This document shows, in pieces, positions 26,236 to 35,074 of a DNA stretch of 64,000 nucleotides. Each line of letters begins with the position of its first letter. The stretch's first letter is position 1. Source of the stretch: Roseococcus suduntuyensis (GTDB lineage: Bacteria > Pseudomonadota > Alphaproteobacteria > Acetobacterales > Acetobacteraceae); NCBI RefSeq assembly GCF_014196305.1, contig NZ_JACIDJ010000003.1:124001-188000 (forward strand), in the 5' to 3' direction. The notes below the pieces were generated by a model, which was not told the origin of the DNA, ran no database searches, and worked only from the letters and a program-made list of their open reading frames with translations. Made by a program: the position numbers and the translations under genes.

Positions 26236-27117
26236 CTAAATGCGAAGCCGGGGATCGAGCGCATCGCGCAGCGCATCGCCCAGCAGGTTGAAGGCCAGCA
26301 CGATCACGAAGATGCCCAAGGAGGGGATCACGCTGATGTGCGGCGCGATGAAGAGGAAGTTGCGGCCCTGCGCGGCCATGGCCCCCAGCTCCGCCGTCGG
26401 CGGCTGCGCGCCGAGGCCGAGGAACGACAACGCGGACCCCAGCAGGATCACCTGCCCCAGCCGCAGCGTGGAGAACACGAAGACGGAGGAGAGGCAGTTG
26501 GGCGCCAGGTGCCGGAAGATCAGCCGGAAGTCGTTCATGCCGATGGCGCGCGCGGCCTCGATGTAGTCGAGGCCCATCACCACCAGCGCGGAACTGCGGA
26601 CGATGCGCGCCATCAGCGGGATGGTGGCGATGGACAGCGCGATGATGACGGCCGTCAGGCCGGGGCCGAAGATGGCGGCCAGCGCCAGGCCGAAGAGGAT
26701 GGCCGGGAAGCTCAGCAGCATGTCCATCAGCCGCATCAGCAGCCCGTCGATGCGCCGGTAATAGGCGGCGCAGAAGCCCACCACGGCCCCGATCACGCCA
26801 CCCACGACCAGCGAGAGGAGACCCATGCCCAGCGTCACCCGCAGCCCGAACAGCATGCGCGAGAAGATGTCGCGCCCCTGCCCGTCCGTGCCGAACCAGT
26901 AGCGCGAGGAGGGCGGCTCCATCACCGCCATCAGGTCGGTGGCGAAGGGGTCATGCGGGGCGAGCCAGGGTGCCAGGATGGCCAGCACCACGATGAGGAT
27001 GACGAGGACGAGGCTGACCGTCCCGCCGAAATCCCGCAGCAGCATGCGCAGCGCCGAGGGGCGGCGGGGGGCCGCTGGCGCGGTCGTGGCGTCGAGGGTG
27101 GTGTCGCTCATGGCCAT
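26236..27117 (-). CDS. Peptide-type ABC transporter permease, DppC-like
   Basis: A 293-residue inner membrane permease with six predicted helices, a cytoplasmic N-terminal Ala/Pro tail, and the family motif WFGTDGQGRDIFSRMLFGLRVTLG split across residues 65-88 (DGQGRDIFSR is the diagnostic core). The EAA loop is YIEAARAIGMNDFRLIFRHLAPN-like at about 190-212, where it contacts the ATPases. It forms the translocation pore with the DppB-like protein, whose gene ends 4 bp upstream. Confidence 0.9.
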   Translation of the reverse strand: MAMSDTTLDATTAPAAPRRPSALRMLLRDFGGTVSLVLVILIVVLAILAPWLAPHDPFATDLMAVMEPPSSRYWFGTDGQGRDIFSRMLFGLRVTLGMGLLSLVVGGVIGAVVGFCAAYYRRIDGLLMRLMDMLLSFPAILFGLALAAIFGPGLTAVIIALSIATIPLMARIVRSSALVVMGLDYIEAARAIGMNDFRLIFRHLAPNCLSSVFVFSTLRLGQVILLGSALSFLGLGAQPPTAELGAMAAQGRNFLFIAPHISVIPSLGIFVIVLAFNLLGDALRDALDPRLRI

Positions 27118-27121
27118 GCCC

Positions 27122-28063
27122 TCACGATTGCCGCACGCGCGGGTCGAGCACCGCGTAGAGAAGGTCCACGATCAGATTCACCAGGATGAAGCCGGCCGAG
27201 AGCACGATGATGGTGCCCTGCGCCATGGGGAAATCGGCGGACAGGATGGCGCCGACCGCAAGCCGCCCCACGCCGGGCCAGGAGAAGATGGTCTCGGTGA
27301 CGACAGCCCCGCCCAGCAGGAAGCCGATCTGCAGCCCGATCAGCGTCACCACCGGGATCAGCGCGTTGCGCAGCGCGTGGCGCAGCACCACCAGCCGCTC
27401 GTTCAGCCCCTTGGCGCGGGCGGTGCGGACATGGTCGGCGGAGAGCGTGTCCACCACCGCCGTGCGCGTCATGCGCGCGACTGGTCCCACCAGCACGCCG
27501 CCCAGCGTGATGGCGGGCAGGATGATGGCACGTATGCCCTCCCAGCTCCACAGCGGCCCCTCGCGGCCGGTGAAGGGCAGCAACTGCCACTGGAAGCCCG
27601 CGAACCAGATCAAAACGAGGCCCAGGAAGAAGACCGGCACCGAGACGCCGGCCACGCTCACCGCCATGATGGTGCGGTCCAGGATGGACCCGCGCCAATA
27701 GGCCGCGATGGTGCCGAGGAAGATGCCCGTGGGAATGGACCACACCAGCGAGGCCAGCATCAGCTCCACCGTCGGGCCGATGGTCGCACCCAGCTCCTGC
27801 GTCACCGGCACGTTGTTGATGATGGACACACCCAGGTCCCCATGCGCCAGCCGCCAGAGATAGAGGCCGAACTGCACCCAGATGGGCTGATCGAGCCCCA
27901 GCTCCGCGCGGATCGCCGCCACCACTTCCTGCGTGGCGGTGGGGCCCGCGCGGACGGTGGCCGGGTCCGTGGGGACGATCTGCATCAGCAGGAAGCCGAT
28001 CACAAGCACCCCGAAGAGCACCGGCACGGCCAGCGCGATGCGGTGAAGCGCGTGGCGCAGCAT
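27122..28063 (-). CDS. Peptide-type ABC transporter permease, DppB-like
   Basis: A 313-residue permease with six predicted helices. It has the N-terminal DppB pattern (HRIALAVPVLFGVLVIGFLL), the LGLDQPIWVQFGLYL periplasmic stretch, and the EAA-like loop VRTARAKGLNERLVV at about 210-224. The start ATG at 28063 overlaps the stop of the upstream amidohydrolase by one base (TGATG), so translation is coupled. It partners the DppC-like protein. Confidence 0.9.
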   Translation of the reverse strand: MLRHALHRIALAVPVLFGVLVIGFLLMQIVPTDPATVRAGPTATQEVVAAIRAELGLDQPIWVQFGLYLWRLAHGDLGVSIINNVPVTQELGATIGPTVELMLASLVWSIPTGIFLGTIAAYWRGSILDRTIMAVSVAGVSVPVFFLGLVLIWFAGFQWQLLPFTGREGPLWSWEGIRAIILPAITLGGVLVGPVARMTRTAVVDTLSADHVRTARAKGLNERLVVLRHALRNALIPVVTLIGLQIGFLLGGAVVTETIFSWPGVGRLAVGAILSADFPMAQGTIIVLSAGFILVNLIVDLLYAVLDPRVRQS

Positions 28064-29682
28064 CAGCCCAGCTCCCCGTTGCGGTCGAAGATGGGAACAC
28101 CGCCGCGCAGGGTCAGGTGGGCCTGCACATCCGGGTATTCCTCGGGCGCGATCTGCGTGAGGTCACGCGACATCACGGCGATGTCGGCGTCCATGCCCAC
28201 CTCCAGCGTGCCGCGCTGGTTCTCCGCGAAGGTGCTGTAGGCGCCGCACCAGGTGTAGCAGTGCAGCGCCTCCTGGATGGACAGGCGCTCCTCCGGCCCG
28301 AAGACGGTGCCCTGGTTGGTCTGGCGCGTCACCATGGTCAGCAGGTTCAGGAAGGGGTCGGGCGTGGAGACCGGCGCATCCGAGCTGGCGCTAGGGTGGT
28401 GGCCCTCGGAAAGCCAGGTCTTCATCGGATAGGCACCGGCCGTACGCGGCAGGCCGAGGTTGCGGAGATACAGATCGCCGAACTCGTAGAGGAAGATGGG
28501 CTGCGGCACGGGCAGGATGCCGCTCGCCAGCATCCGCCGGCGCTGGTCGCGCGTCAGGAAGCCGCAATGCTCGATGCGGTGGCGGCGGTCGGGCGTCGCA
28601 CCCGCCTGCTCCATGCCCACCAGCACCTGTTCGATCGCGGCATCGCCGATGGCGTGGATGTCGAGCTGCCAGCCCTGCTGGTGATACTTGGCCAGCAGCG
28701 CGTGGATGGTCTCGGTCGGGAAGGTGAAGACGCCGGTGGTGTTGCCGATGAGGTAGGGGTCGAAGAAGGCCGCCGTCAGCCCGCCCGCCGAGCCATCGGC
28801 GAAGACCTTCACCGCCCCCCAGCGCAGCATGGCGTCCGGGTCGTCGCCAGGCTTCCAGGGGCGCATGCCCGCTTCCCAGGCGTCATCGGCGATGCCCTCG
28901 GGGTTGCCGGCCAGAACCTGCCACATGCGTTGCAGGCAGCGGCCTTCCTCGACGGCGCGGGCGAAGGCCGCCACTTCCGCGAGGTTGGCGGTCATGCCCA
29001 CATTCATGTCGGTGGCCGAGGCGAAGCCCATGGCGGCCAGATGCCGCCCCGACGCCTCGATCGCGTCCACCATGCGCCCCGTGTCAGGCGAGGGCACTGC
29101 CGCCTTGATGAGCGAAAGTGCCCGTTCCTGGATCAGCCCCGTCAGCGCACCGTCGCGGCGTTCGATGACGCCGCCCTCGGGGTCATGCGTGTTGTGGTTG
29201 ATGCCCGCCGCGCGCAGGGCGGCGGTGTTCGCCACGCCCATGTGGCCGCAGGTGCGCGTGATGAAGACCGGATGGTCCGGCACCGCCGCATCCAGCTCCG
29301 CGACCGTCGGGTGGCGGTTGATGTCGAGTGCGGCATGGTCATAGCCACGCCCCAGCACCCACTCGCCCTTGGGCGTCTTGTCGGCGGCCGCGCGCAGCCG
29401 GGTGCGGACCTCGTCCAGCGTGCGGACCTCCTCCGCGCGGAGGTTCACCATGGACAGCCCGAGGCCAAACGGCAGCAGGTGCATATGCGCTTCGTTGAAG
29501 GCGGGAATCGCCAGCCGCCCGTCCAGCGCCACGCGCTTCGTGTCCGCCCCGGCCAGCGCCTCGATCTCGGCATTGGTGCCGACCGCGGCCACCTTGCCGC
29601 CGCTTACCGCCACGGCCTCCGCCATGCCACCCGCCAGGCCGCGAAACACGCTGCCGCCCGTGAGGATCAGATCCACCGCCAA
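28063..29682 (-). CDS. Amidohydrolase, YtcJ-like family 3
   Basis: About 539 residues if started at the TTG at 29682; a GTG at 29676 is also possible and the open frame reaches 29742. The family is YtcJ/LAF3-like amidohydrolases. The metal site shows NEAHMHL (about 64-70), the LDIHAIGDAAIEQVL motif and RHRIEHCGFL, with a late DAPVSTPDPF loop. It acts on amides or cyclic imides of unknown identity. It is the first gene of the dpp-like operon and is divergent from a FAD oxidase gene, so both probably serve one amide or amine catabolic route. Confidence 0.82.
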   Translation of the reverse strand: MAVDLILTGGSVFRGLAGGMAEAVAVSGGKVAAVGTNAEIEALAGADTKRVALDGRLAIPAFNEAHMHLLPFGLGLSMVNLRAEEVRTLDEVRTRLRAAADKTPKGEWVLGRGYDHAALDINRHPTVAELDAAVPDHPVFITRTCGHMGVANTAALRAAGINHNTHDPEGGVIERRDGALTGLIQERALSLIKAAVPSPDTGRMVDAIEASGRHLAAMGFASATDMNVGMTANLAEVAAFARAVEEGRCLQRMWQVLAGNPEGIADDAWEAGMRPWKPGDDPDAMLRWGAVKVFADGSAGGLTAAFFDPYLIGNTTGVFTFPTETIHALLAKYHQQGWQLDIHAIGDAAIEQVLVGMEQAGATPDRRHRIEHCGFLTRDQRRRMLASGILPVPQPIFLYEFGDLYLRNLGLPRTAGAYPMKTWLSEGHHPSASSDAPVSTPDPFLNLLTMVTRQTNQGTVFGPEERLSIQEALHCYTWCGAYSTFAENQRGTLEVGMDADIAVMSRDLTQIAPEEYPDVQAHLTLRGGVPIFDRNGELG

Positions 29683-29828
29683 AACCCATGCCCCCAAACT
29701 TTGCCTTGCAGCAATCGTCACTGGCCGTAGGACGCCCGTCAACTGGCGCGGACCCTTCCATGCCGACCGTTACGCGTGTCACGCTGCGCCATGCGGCACG
29801 GCGCGTGCCGGCTGGCGCAACCTTGGGC

Positions 29829-31145
29829 ATGATGATGAACCGGCATCCCTTCGCGGCGGATTTCAAGGCACGTCCCTGGTGGTGGGAGGCGGCCGAGCCC
29901 CCGGCACGCGACAACACCCTGCCGGAGCGAACCCGCGTTGCCATCGTGGGTGGAGGTTACACGGGGCTCTCCGCCGCGCTCACCCTGCGGCGCCTGGGCC
30001 ATGAGGTGGTGGTGCTGGATGCCGAGCGAATCGGCTGGGGGGCCTCCTCGCGCAATGGCGGCATGGTCTCGGGCGGGCTGAAGGTGGCGCGCGGGCCGCT
30101 TGAGAAGAATTTCGGCCCCGAGCGCGCGGCCGAGATCGCCCGCGCCTGCGGCGCCAGCTTCCCCTTCATCGAGGAGACGATCGCGCGCGAGGGCATCGAG
30201 TGCGACTATGTGCGCTGCGGCCGTTTCGTGGGCGCCTGGACGCCGAAGCATTTCGACACCCTGGCCAAGACCCTGCCGCGCATCCAGGAGATCTCGGGCC
30301 ACCCCGCCCGCATGATCCCGCGCGGCGAGGAGGGCGGCTTCATCGCCACCACCCACTACCATGGTGGCATGTTCGCCGAGGGGTCGGGCAGCCTGCACCC
30401 GGGCAAGTATGCGCGCGGCCTGGCCGCCGCAGCGGAACGCGCCGGCGCGCATCTGGTGGACCAGGTGCGGGTCGCCGCCGCGCAGCCGGAAGGTGCCGGC
30501 TTCCGCCTGCACACCAGCGCGGGCGAGATGCGCGCCGACACCGTGCTGATGGCGACCAACGGCTATTCGCGCGGCGGGCCCATGCCCTGGCTGACGCGGC
30601 GGCTGCTGCCCGTCGCCTCCTACATCATCGCGACCGAGGAACTGGGCGAGGAGCGCATCGAACGCCTGTTCCCCAGGCGGCGCATGATCAGCGACACCAA
30701 GCGCGTGCTGAACTACTACCGGCCCTCGCCGGACGGGAAGCGCATCCTCTGGGGCGGGCGCGCGAGCTTCGCTCCGCAATCGCCCGAGGCCGCGGCGCCG
30801 CGCCTGCACGCCATGATGTGCGCCGTGCTGCCCGAGCTGCGCGACGTGCGCGTGACCCATGCCTGGACGGGCAATGTGGCCTTCACCTTCGACTACCTGC
30901 CGCATCTGGGCGAGGAGGCGGGCGTGCACTACGCCGCCGGCTGCCAGGGCAGCGGCGTCGCGATGGCGACCTGGATGGGCCACAACGCCGCGCTGAAGAT
31001 GGCGGGCGCCTCCAATGCCGGCTTCGCGCTGGACGGGCTGCCCTTCCCGGACCGCGCCCTCTACAACGGCAACCCGGACTGGTTCCTGCCGATGGTGGGG
31101 GCGTGGTACCGGCTGCGGGACCGGATCGACCGCATCGCGGCTTGA
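29829..31145 (+). CDS. FAD-dependent amine/amino acid oxidoreductase (DAO family)
   Basis: A 438-residue flavoprotein started at one of three consecutive ATGs (29829, 29832, 29835); an open frame upstream is probably leader. Features: VAIVGGGYTGLSAAL (about 38-51), the FAD-binding Rossmann motif; IGWGASSRNGGMVSGG, the PuuB-like glycine-rich segment; and a C-terminal GCQGSGVAMATWMG flavin-contacting stretch. It resembles gamma-glutamylputrescine oxidases and glycine oxidase-like enzymes, which oxidise a C-N bond to give an aldehyde or keto acid, ammonia and hydrogen peroxide. The divergent ytcJ-dpp unit suggests a linked amine or amide pathway. Confidence 0.82.
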   Translation: MMMNRHPFAADFKARPWWWEAAEPPARDNTLPERTRVAIVGGGYTGLSAALTLRRLGHEVVVLDAERIGWGASSRNGGMVSGGLKVARGPLEKNFGPERAAEIARACGASFPFIEETIAREGIECDYVRCGRFVGAWTPKHFDTLAKTLPRIQEISGHPARMIPRGEEGGFIATTHYHGGMFAEGSGSLHPGKYARGLAAAAERAGAHLVDQVRVAAAQPEGAGFRLHTSAGEMRADTVLMATNGYSRGGPMPWLTRRLLPVASYIIATEELGEERIERLFPRRRMISDTKRVLNYYRPSPDGKRILWGGRASFAPQSPEAAAPRLHAMMCAVLPELRDVRVTHAWTGNVAFTFDYLPHLGEEAGVHYAAGCQGSGVAMATWMGHNAALKMAGASNAGFALDGLPFPDRALYNGNPDWFLPMVGAWYRLRDRIDRIAA

Positions 31146-31259
31146 TTCATGCCCTTAGACGCCGGGCGGCGGCTGCGCCGCCTTGGCTTCGCGGCACAGG
31201 CCGCGGCGGCCATTCGGCCGCTCGTCCCAGGCTGCGCCTGGGCCGCGACTTGGTGTTGC

Positions 31260-31411
31260 GGCCGGTTCACGCCTCCGGGCTGCGCCCTGCGGCGATCGGA
31301 CGCGTGGCTGCGCGGCCGATTCACGCCTCCGGGCTGCGCCCTGCGGCGATCGGACGCGTGGCTACGCGGCCGATTCACGCCTTCGGGCTCCGCCCGGCGG
31401 CGATCGGACGC
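31260..31411. repeat. 54-bp tandem repeat, three copies
   Basis: Units start with GGCCGRTTCACGCCT at 31260, 31314 and 31368. The first two differ at two positions; the third is more diverged and stops at 31411, next to the thioesterase gene end. The unit is 18 codons long, so it stays open in several frames, but codes nothing recognisable. The preceding 114 bp of the gap (31146-31259) hold further hairpins, including CCCAGGC-TGC-GCCTGGG near 31228. The array lies between convergent genes. Confidence 0.8.
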
Positions 31412-31412
31412 G

Positions 31413-31910
31413 TCAGGAACCCCGCTTGCGCAACGTCACCCGCCGCGTGGGTTCGCCCGTTGCCACCTTCGCGAAGCCGTCCAGCACGTATTGCGGCCAC
31501 TTGCCCACGCGCCGCGCCGTCATGTCCATGCAGAGATAGAGAAGCTCGTTCTCCGACGACACCCAGCCCTCGGTGAAGTGGAACATGCGGTGCTTCATCA
31601 AGAGGCGCTTCTCGTCGAAGGAGACCACCATGCTGTCGCAGCCGATGGGCATGCCCTCCGTCATCTCGCGCTGGTAGTCGAGCCAGGCCTCGGCCGCGAA
31701 GGTGCCCATGTCCACGCGCCGCAGCGCGTTGCCGAGGCCGAGCGGCGTCCACACCCGGTCCGTCTGCAGGTCGAAGGCCACCATGTAGTAGCCCATGTTG
31801 AGATGGGCGTTGCCGTCCACCCATTCGCGCTTCACGCTGGCCAGAGGCTGGTCCCAGCGGAACCAGCCCCCCTCCATGCGCGGCTTGGGCGCATCGTCGT
31901 CGAACGGCAT
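31413..31910 (-). CDS. Hotdog-fold acyl-CoA thioesterase family protein
   Basis: A 165-residue protein with the 4-hydroxybenzoyl-CoA thioesterase-like hotdog signature: EWVDGNAHLNMGYYMVAFD (about 29-47), where the aspartate and the HLNMGYY motif mark the active site. Later strands include YQREMTEGMPI and SFDEKRLLMKHRMFH. It probably hydrolyses an acyl-CoA or binds an acyl thioester. It starts one base after the RraA-like gene stop, so the two are cotranscribed. The acyl group is unknown. Confidence 0.75.
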   Translation of the reverse strand: MPFDDDAPKPRMEGGWFRWDQPLASVKREWVDGNAHLNMGYYMVAFDLQTDRVWTPLGLGNALRRVDMGTFAAEAWLDYQREMTEGMPIGCDSMVVSFDEKRLLMKHRMFHFTEGWVSSENELLYLCMDMTARRVGKWPQYVLDGFAKVATGEPTRRVTLRKRGS

Positions 31911-32612
31911 TCAGTGGATCTCGTCGGACTTCGCCAGCGCGTCGCGCAGCATGCCGATGTCGAAATCGGGGCGCTTGGCCATCTCCAGGATCACGGCCTC
32001 CTTGCGCGTCAGCAGGTCGATGGCGGCGGGGATGGCCTTCACAGCCTCGGCCGGGATCACCACCGCGCCATGGCGGTCGGCGTGCACCACCTCGTCATGG
32101 TTCACGGCCATGCCGGCGACACTCACGGGGCGGCCCCAATCCACGATGTGGACATGGGCATGCGAGGGGTTCACCACGCCCAGCAGCTGGAAGCCCGGGG
32201 CCACCATGTCGAGGTCGCGGATCGAGCCGTTCGTCACGCAGCCCAGCGCCTTCAGCCCCTTGTGGACGTTCGTGTTGACCTCGCCCCAGAAGGCGCCGGT
32301 GCCGGGCACGTCGTCGAGGTCCTGCAGCACCACCACCGTCGGCATGTCGGTGTTCGCCACATACTCATACCAGCCGATGCGCGCCGCGCGGTCCGCTTCC
32401 TTGCTGCGGCCCGAGGGATGGGCGGCGCGGATGGTGCCCACGCGCGCCGGCCCGCAGATGGGGGGCATCGAAGGGTGGGCCGCCGTCAGCGGTCGCACGG
32501 TGAAGCCATGGCCGCGGCGGGCGGGCACCACCAGCTCCAGCGCGTTGCAGATGGTGGGCGTGTCCCAGGCGCAGAGCGCGTCGAGGTCGGCCTGGGTGTA
32601 GGGGCGTTGCAT
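31911..32612 (-). CDS. RraA-like protein / HMG aldolase family
   Basis: A 233-residue protein of the RraA-like superfamily, which includes the RNase E inhibitor and the class II 4-hydroxy-4-methyl-2-oxoglutarate / 4-carboxy-4-hydroxy-2-oxoadipate aldolases and oxaloacetate decarboxylases. Key residues are visible: GCVTNGSIRDLD with Arg132 and Asp133 (substrate and metal), and the strand HADRHGAVVIP. As an enzyme it would release pyruvate from a branched oxo-acid. Its neighbour is a thioesterase, which favours a catabolic aldolase or decarboxylase over RNase regulation. Confidence 0.8.
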   Translation of the reverse strand: MQRPYTQADLDALCAWDTPTICNALELVVPARRGHGFTVRPLTAAHPSMPPICGPARVGTIRAAHPSGRSKEADRAARIGWYEYVANTDMPTVVVLQDLDDVPGTGAFWGEVNTNVHKGLKALGCVTNGSIRDLDMVAPGFQLLGVVNPSHAHVHIVDWGRPVSVAGMAVNHDEVVHADRHGAVVIPAEAVKAIPAAIDLLTRKEAVILEMAKRPDFDIGMLRDALAKSDEIH

Positions 32613-32674
32613 GGCGAATTCCTCCGTAGGGGGCGCAGCTTGTTGCGCGGCGCCGCTTGCGTCAAACCTGCAGC

Positions 32675-33295
32675 GTGGATTTCCTTCGCACCGCCCTCTT
32701 CGCCGCCGAGCCGCGTTTCGCCGCGATCGAGGAACGCGCGGGGCCCCTGCCCTGGCGCACGCGCCCGCGCGGCTTCGCGGGGCTGCTGCGCACCATCTGC
32801 GGGCAGCAGATCAGCAACCAGGCGGCGGGCGCGATCTGGCTGCGGCTGTCCGCGCTGCCGGGCGCGCTGGAACCGGCGGGGTTCCTGGCGCTGGACGATG
32901 CCGCGCTGTGCGGCGTGGCGGGGCTGTCGCGCCCCAAGGCGGCGCATGGGCGCGCTCTGGCGCTCGCCTGCACCGATGGCACGTTGGATTTCGACCGGCT
33001 GGCGGAGCTGGACGATGACTCCGCCATCGCCATGCTCTGCACGGTGCGCGGGCTGGGGCCATGGACGGCGCAGGTCCACCTGCTGTTTGCCGAGAACCGG
33101 CCGGACATCTTTCCCGCGGGCGACATCGCGCTGGCCAATTCCGTGCGGCACCTCTTCGCGCTGGAGGCGCGGCGCGCGCCGCGCGCGCTGGCGGCGATGG
33201 CGGCCGCCTGGTCGCCCGCGCGGGGCTTGGCAGCCCGCCTGCTCTGGCACCATTGGCGGCACGAGACGGGCCGCCCGCTGATCGAGGACCCCTGA
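32675..33295 (+). CDS. alkA: DNA-3-methyladenine glycosylase II (AlkA/HhH-GPD)
   Basis: A 206-residue base-excision glycosylase started at GTG 32675 (VDFLRTALF); a TTG at 32657 is less likely. The helix-hairpin-helix VRGLGPWTA (about 124-132) is followed by the Gly/Pro-rich loop and catalytic aspartate in FPAGDIAL (Asp150). ICGQQISNQAA at about 41-51 is the usual helix near the active site. It removes alkylated purines from DNA. It is shorter than E. coli AlkA because the N-terminal domain is absent, as in many bacterial versions. An aminotransferase gene begins 2 bp later. Confidence 0.9.
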   Translation: MDFLRTALFAAEPRFAAIEERAGPLPWRTRPRGFAGLLRTICGQQISNQAAGAIWLRLSALPGALEPAGFLALDDAALCGVAGLSRPKAAHGRALALACTDGTLDFDRLAELDDDSAIAMLCTVRGLGPWTAQVHLLFAENRPDIFPAGDIALANSVRHLFALEARRAPRALAAMAAAWSPARGLAARLLWHHWRHETGRPLIEDP

Positions 33296-33297
33296 CC

Positions 33298-34449
33298 TTG
33301 CCCCGCTTCTCCCCCGCCATCCTCGCCACCGCCGAACCGCCCATTCCCGCCGCGCGCGAATGGGCCTCGCGCTATGCGGGCCGGCACGGGCCGGCGCTGG
33401 ACCTGACCCAGGCCGTGCCCGGCTATCCGCCGCACCCCGAATTGCTGGCGCGGCTGGGCGAGGCGGCCAGCCAGCGCGACGCCGCCGGCTATGGCCCCAT
33501 CGCCGGCGATGACGCGCTGCGCGAGGCCTTGGCGGAGGACGCCTCGCGCTTCTATGGCAGCACCATCAGCGCCGCCGAGGTCGCCATCACCGCCGGCTGC
33601 AACCTGGCCTTCGCCATGGCCATGACCGTGATCGCGGAGCCGGGTGCGGAGGTGCTGGTCCCCACCCCCTGGTACTTCAACCACGAGATGACGCTGCGCA
33701 TGCAGGGTGTGACCGCGCGCCCCCTGCCCTGCCGTGCCGAGGACGGCTTCGTGCCCGACCCGGCGCTGGCGGAAACACTGGTCAACGACCGCACGCGCGC
33801 CATCCTGCTGGTCAGCCCCAACAACCCGACGGGCGCCATCTACCCCGCCGCCACGCTGTCCGCCTTCGCGGAGCTGGCGGCACGGCGCGGCCTGTGGCTC
33901 GTGCTGGACGAGACCTATCGCGACTTCCTGGCCGCCGCCCCGCACGACCTGTTCGAGACGGCGCGCGAGAACCTGGTCCACCTCTACAGCTTCTCCAAGG
34001 CGCATTGCATCCCGGGCCATCGCCTCGGCGCCGTCATCGCGCCGCGGGCCTTCCAGGCGCAGCTCGCCAAGGCGCTGGACAGTTTCCAGATCTGCCCCGC
34101 CCGCCCCGCGCAGCGCGTCATCGCCTGGGCCATCCCCGCCCTGCGCGACTGGCGCGAGGCGAACCGCCGGCTGATGGAGGAGCGCGCGCAGGCCTGCCGC
34201 GCCGCGCTGAATCACGCGCGCATCGACGCGCTGGGCGCCTACTTCGCCTATGTCCGCCTGCCCAAGGACGCGCCGGACGCCATGGACGCCGCCGCCGGGC
34301 TCGCCGAACATCGCGGCGTGATGACCCTGCCCGGCCCCTTCTTCGGCCCCGGTCAGGCGCGCCACCTGCGCCTCGCCTTCGCCAATGCCGAAGCGAAGCG
34401 CCTGGCGGAACTCGGCGCCCGCTTCAGCTTCACGGAGAGCCCCCGATGA
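33298..34449 (+). CDS. Class I/II PLP-dependent aminotransferase
   Basis: A 383-residue fold-type I aminotransferase, started at TTG 33298, 2 bp after alkA; the longer open frame overlaps alkA and is not coding. Motifs: SPNNPTGAIY (about 178-187), VLDETYRDF (Asp for the pyridine nitrogen), and SFSKAHCIPGHRLG, in which the lysine forms the Schiff base. The C-terminal arginine of LRLAFAN binds the substrate carboxylate. The donor amino acid is not predictable. Its stop overlaps the start of the HD gene by 4 bp (ATGA). Confidence 0.88.
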   Translation: MPRFSPAILATAEPPIPAAREWASRYAGRHGPALDLTQAVPGYPPHPELLARLGEAASQRDAAGYGPIAGDDALREALAEDASRFYGSTISAAEVAITAGCNLAFAMAMTVIAEPGAEVLVPTPWYFNHEMTLRMQGVTARPLPCRAEDGFVPDPALAETLVNDRTRAILLVSPNNPTGAIYPAATLSAFAELAARRGLWLVLDETYRDFLAAAPHDLFETARENLVHLYSFSKAHCIPGHRLGAVIAPRAFQAQLAKALDSFQICPARPAQRVIAWAIPALRDWREANRRLMEERAQACRAALNHARIDALGAYFAYVRLPKDAPDAMDAAAGLAEHRGVMTLPGPFFGPGQARHLRLAFANAEAKRLAELGARFSFTESPR

Positions 34450-35018
34450 GCGAGACCTACACCATCACCACCGGCACGAACCACCAGCGCGCGGCGGTGA
34501 GCGACTGGCTCTGGGGGCTGGACCGCGTCTCGCCCAAGGTGCGGGACGATATCGTGACGGCCTGGGTCACCACCTGGGCGTCCTCGACTTACGAGAGGCT
34601 GGAGGACATGGTGTTCCAGCCCGCCACCCCCAGCTATCCGCTCGGCCACCACGTGAACGAGGTGACGCGCGCGGGCGTGGACCTGGCGCAGCGGGCCATG
34701 GCCGACTGGGGCATCCCGCTGGACTGGGACGTGATGATGTCCATCCTGATCCTGCATGATGTGGACAAGCCGCTGCTCTACACGCCCACGGAATACACGC
34801 GCCTTTACCGCGAGTTGCCGCACGGCGTGGTGGGGGGCATGCTGCTGAAGGAGCTGGGCTTCCCCCACCGCGTGGTCAGCACCGTCACCACCCACGCCAC
34901 CAACGCGCCCTTCCACACCGAGAACCCGGAGGCGCATGTGCTGCACTATGCCGACCTCTTCGCCGCGGACCACGCGCTGCGGTCCACGGGGAAGGTGCCG
35001 TTTTACCTCAGGAAGTAG
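34446..35018 (+). CDS. HD-domain metal-dependent phosphohydrolase-like protein
   Basis: A 190-residue protein with an HD-type metal site: HH at 68-69, HD at 104-105 in LILHDVDKP, His126 in LPHGVVGG, His150 and Asp170 in HYADLFAAD. HD proteins hydrolyse phosphate esters of nucleotides. It starts at ATG 34446 within the end of the aminotransferase gene, so translation is coupled. The function is unknown; the alkA, aminotransferase and HD trio has no obvious pathway. Confidence 0.7.
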   Translation: MSETYTITTGTNHQRAAVSDWLWGLDRVSPKVRDDIVTAWVTTWASSTYERLEDMVFQPATPSYPLGHHVNEVTRAGVDLAQRAMADWGIPLDWDVMMSILILHDVDKPLLYTPTEYTRLYRELPHGVVGGMLLKELGFPHRVVSTVTTHATNAPFHTENPEAHVLHYADLFAADHALRSTGKVPFYLRK

Positions 35019-35020
35019 GC

Positions 35021-35067
35021 CGCGCGGGATGACCCGAGGCGAAAGCCGAGGGTCTGAATCCCGCGCG
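35021..35067. terminator. Long bidirectional hairpin
   Basis: A perfect outer stem CGCGCGGGAT / ATCCCGCGCG encloses an inner stem GACCC...GGGTC and a GGC-GAAA-GCC tip, between convergent genes. The ends GCGGGAT and TGAATCCCGC match the first hairpin of the 103-bp repeats at 7288 and 13421, so it is probably a shortened relative. Confidence 0.65.
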
Positions 35068-35074
35068 CGGAGAA

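Noticed and set aside
31911-32612. Menaquinone methyltransferase MenG
   Set aside because: RraA-like proteins were once called MenG; the Arg-Asp motif shows an RraA/aldolase-type protein, and no methyltransferase motif is present.
31146-33281. A 710-residue plus-strand frame including the 54-bp repeats
   Set aside because: Runs antisense through the thioesterase and RraA-like genes, both with conserved motifs; it is open only because of the base composition and the 54-bp unit length.
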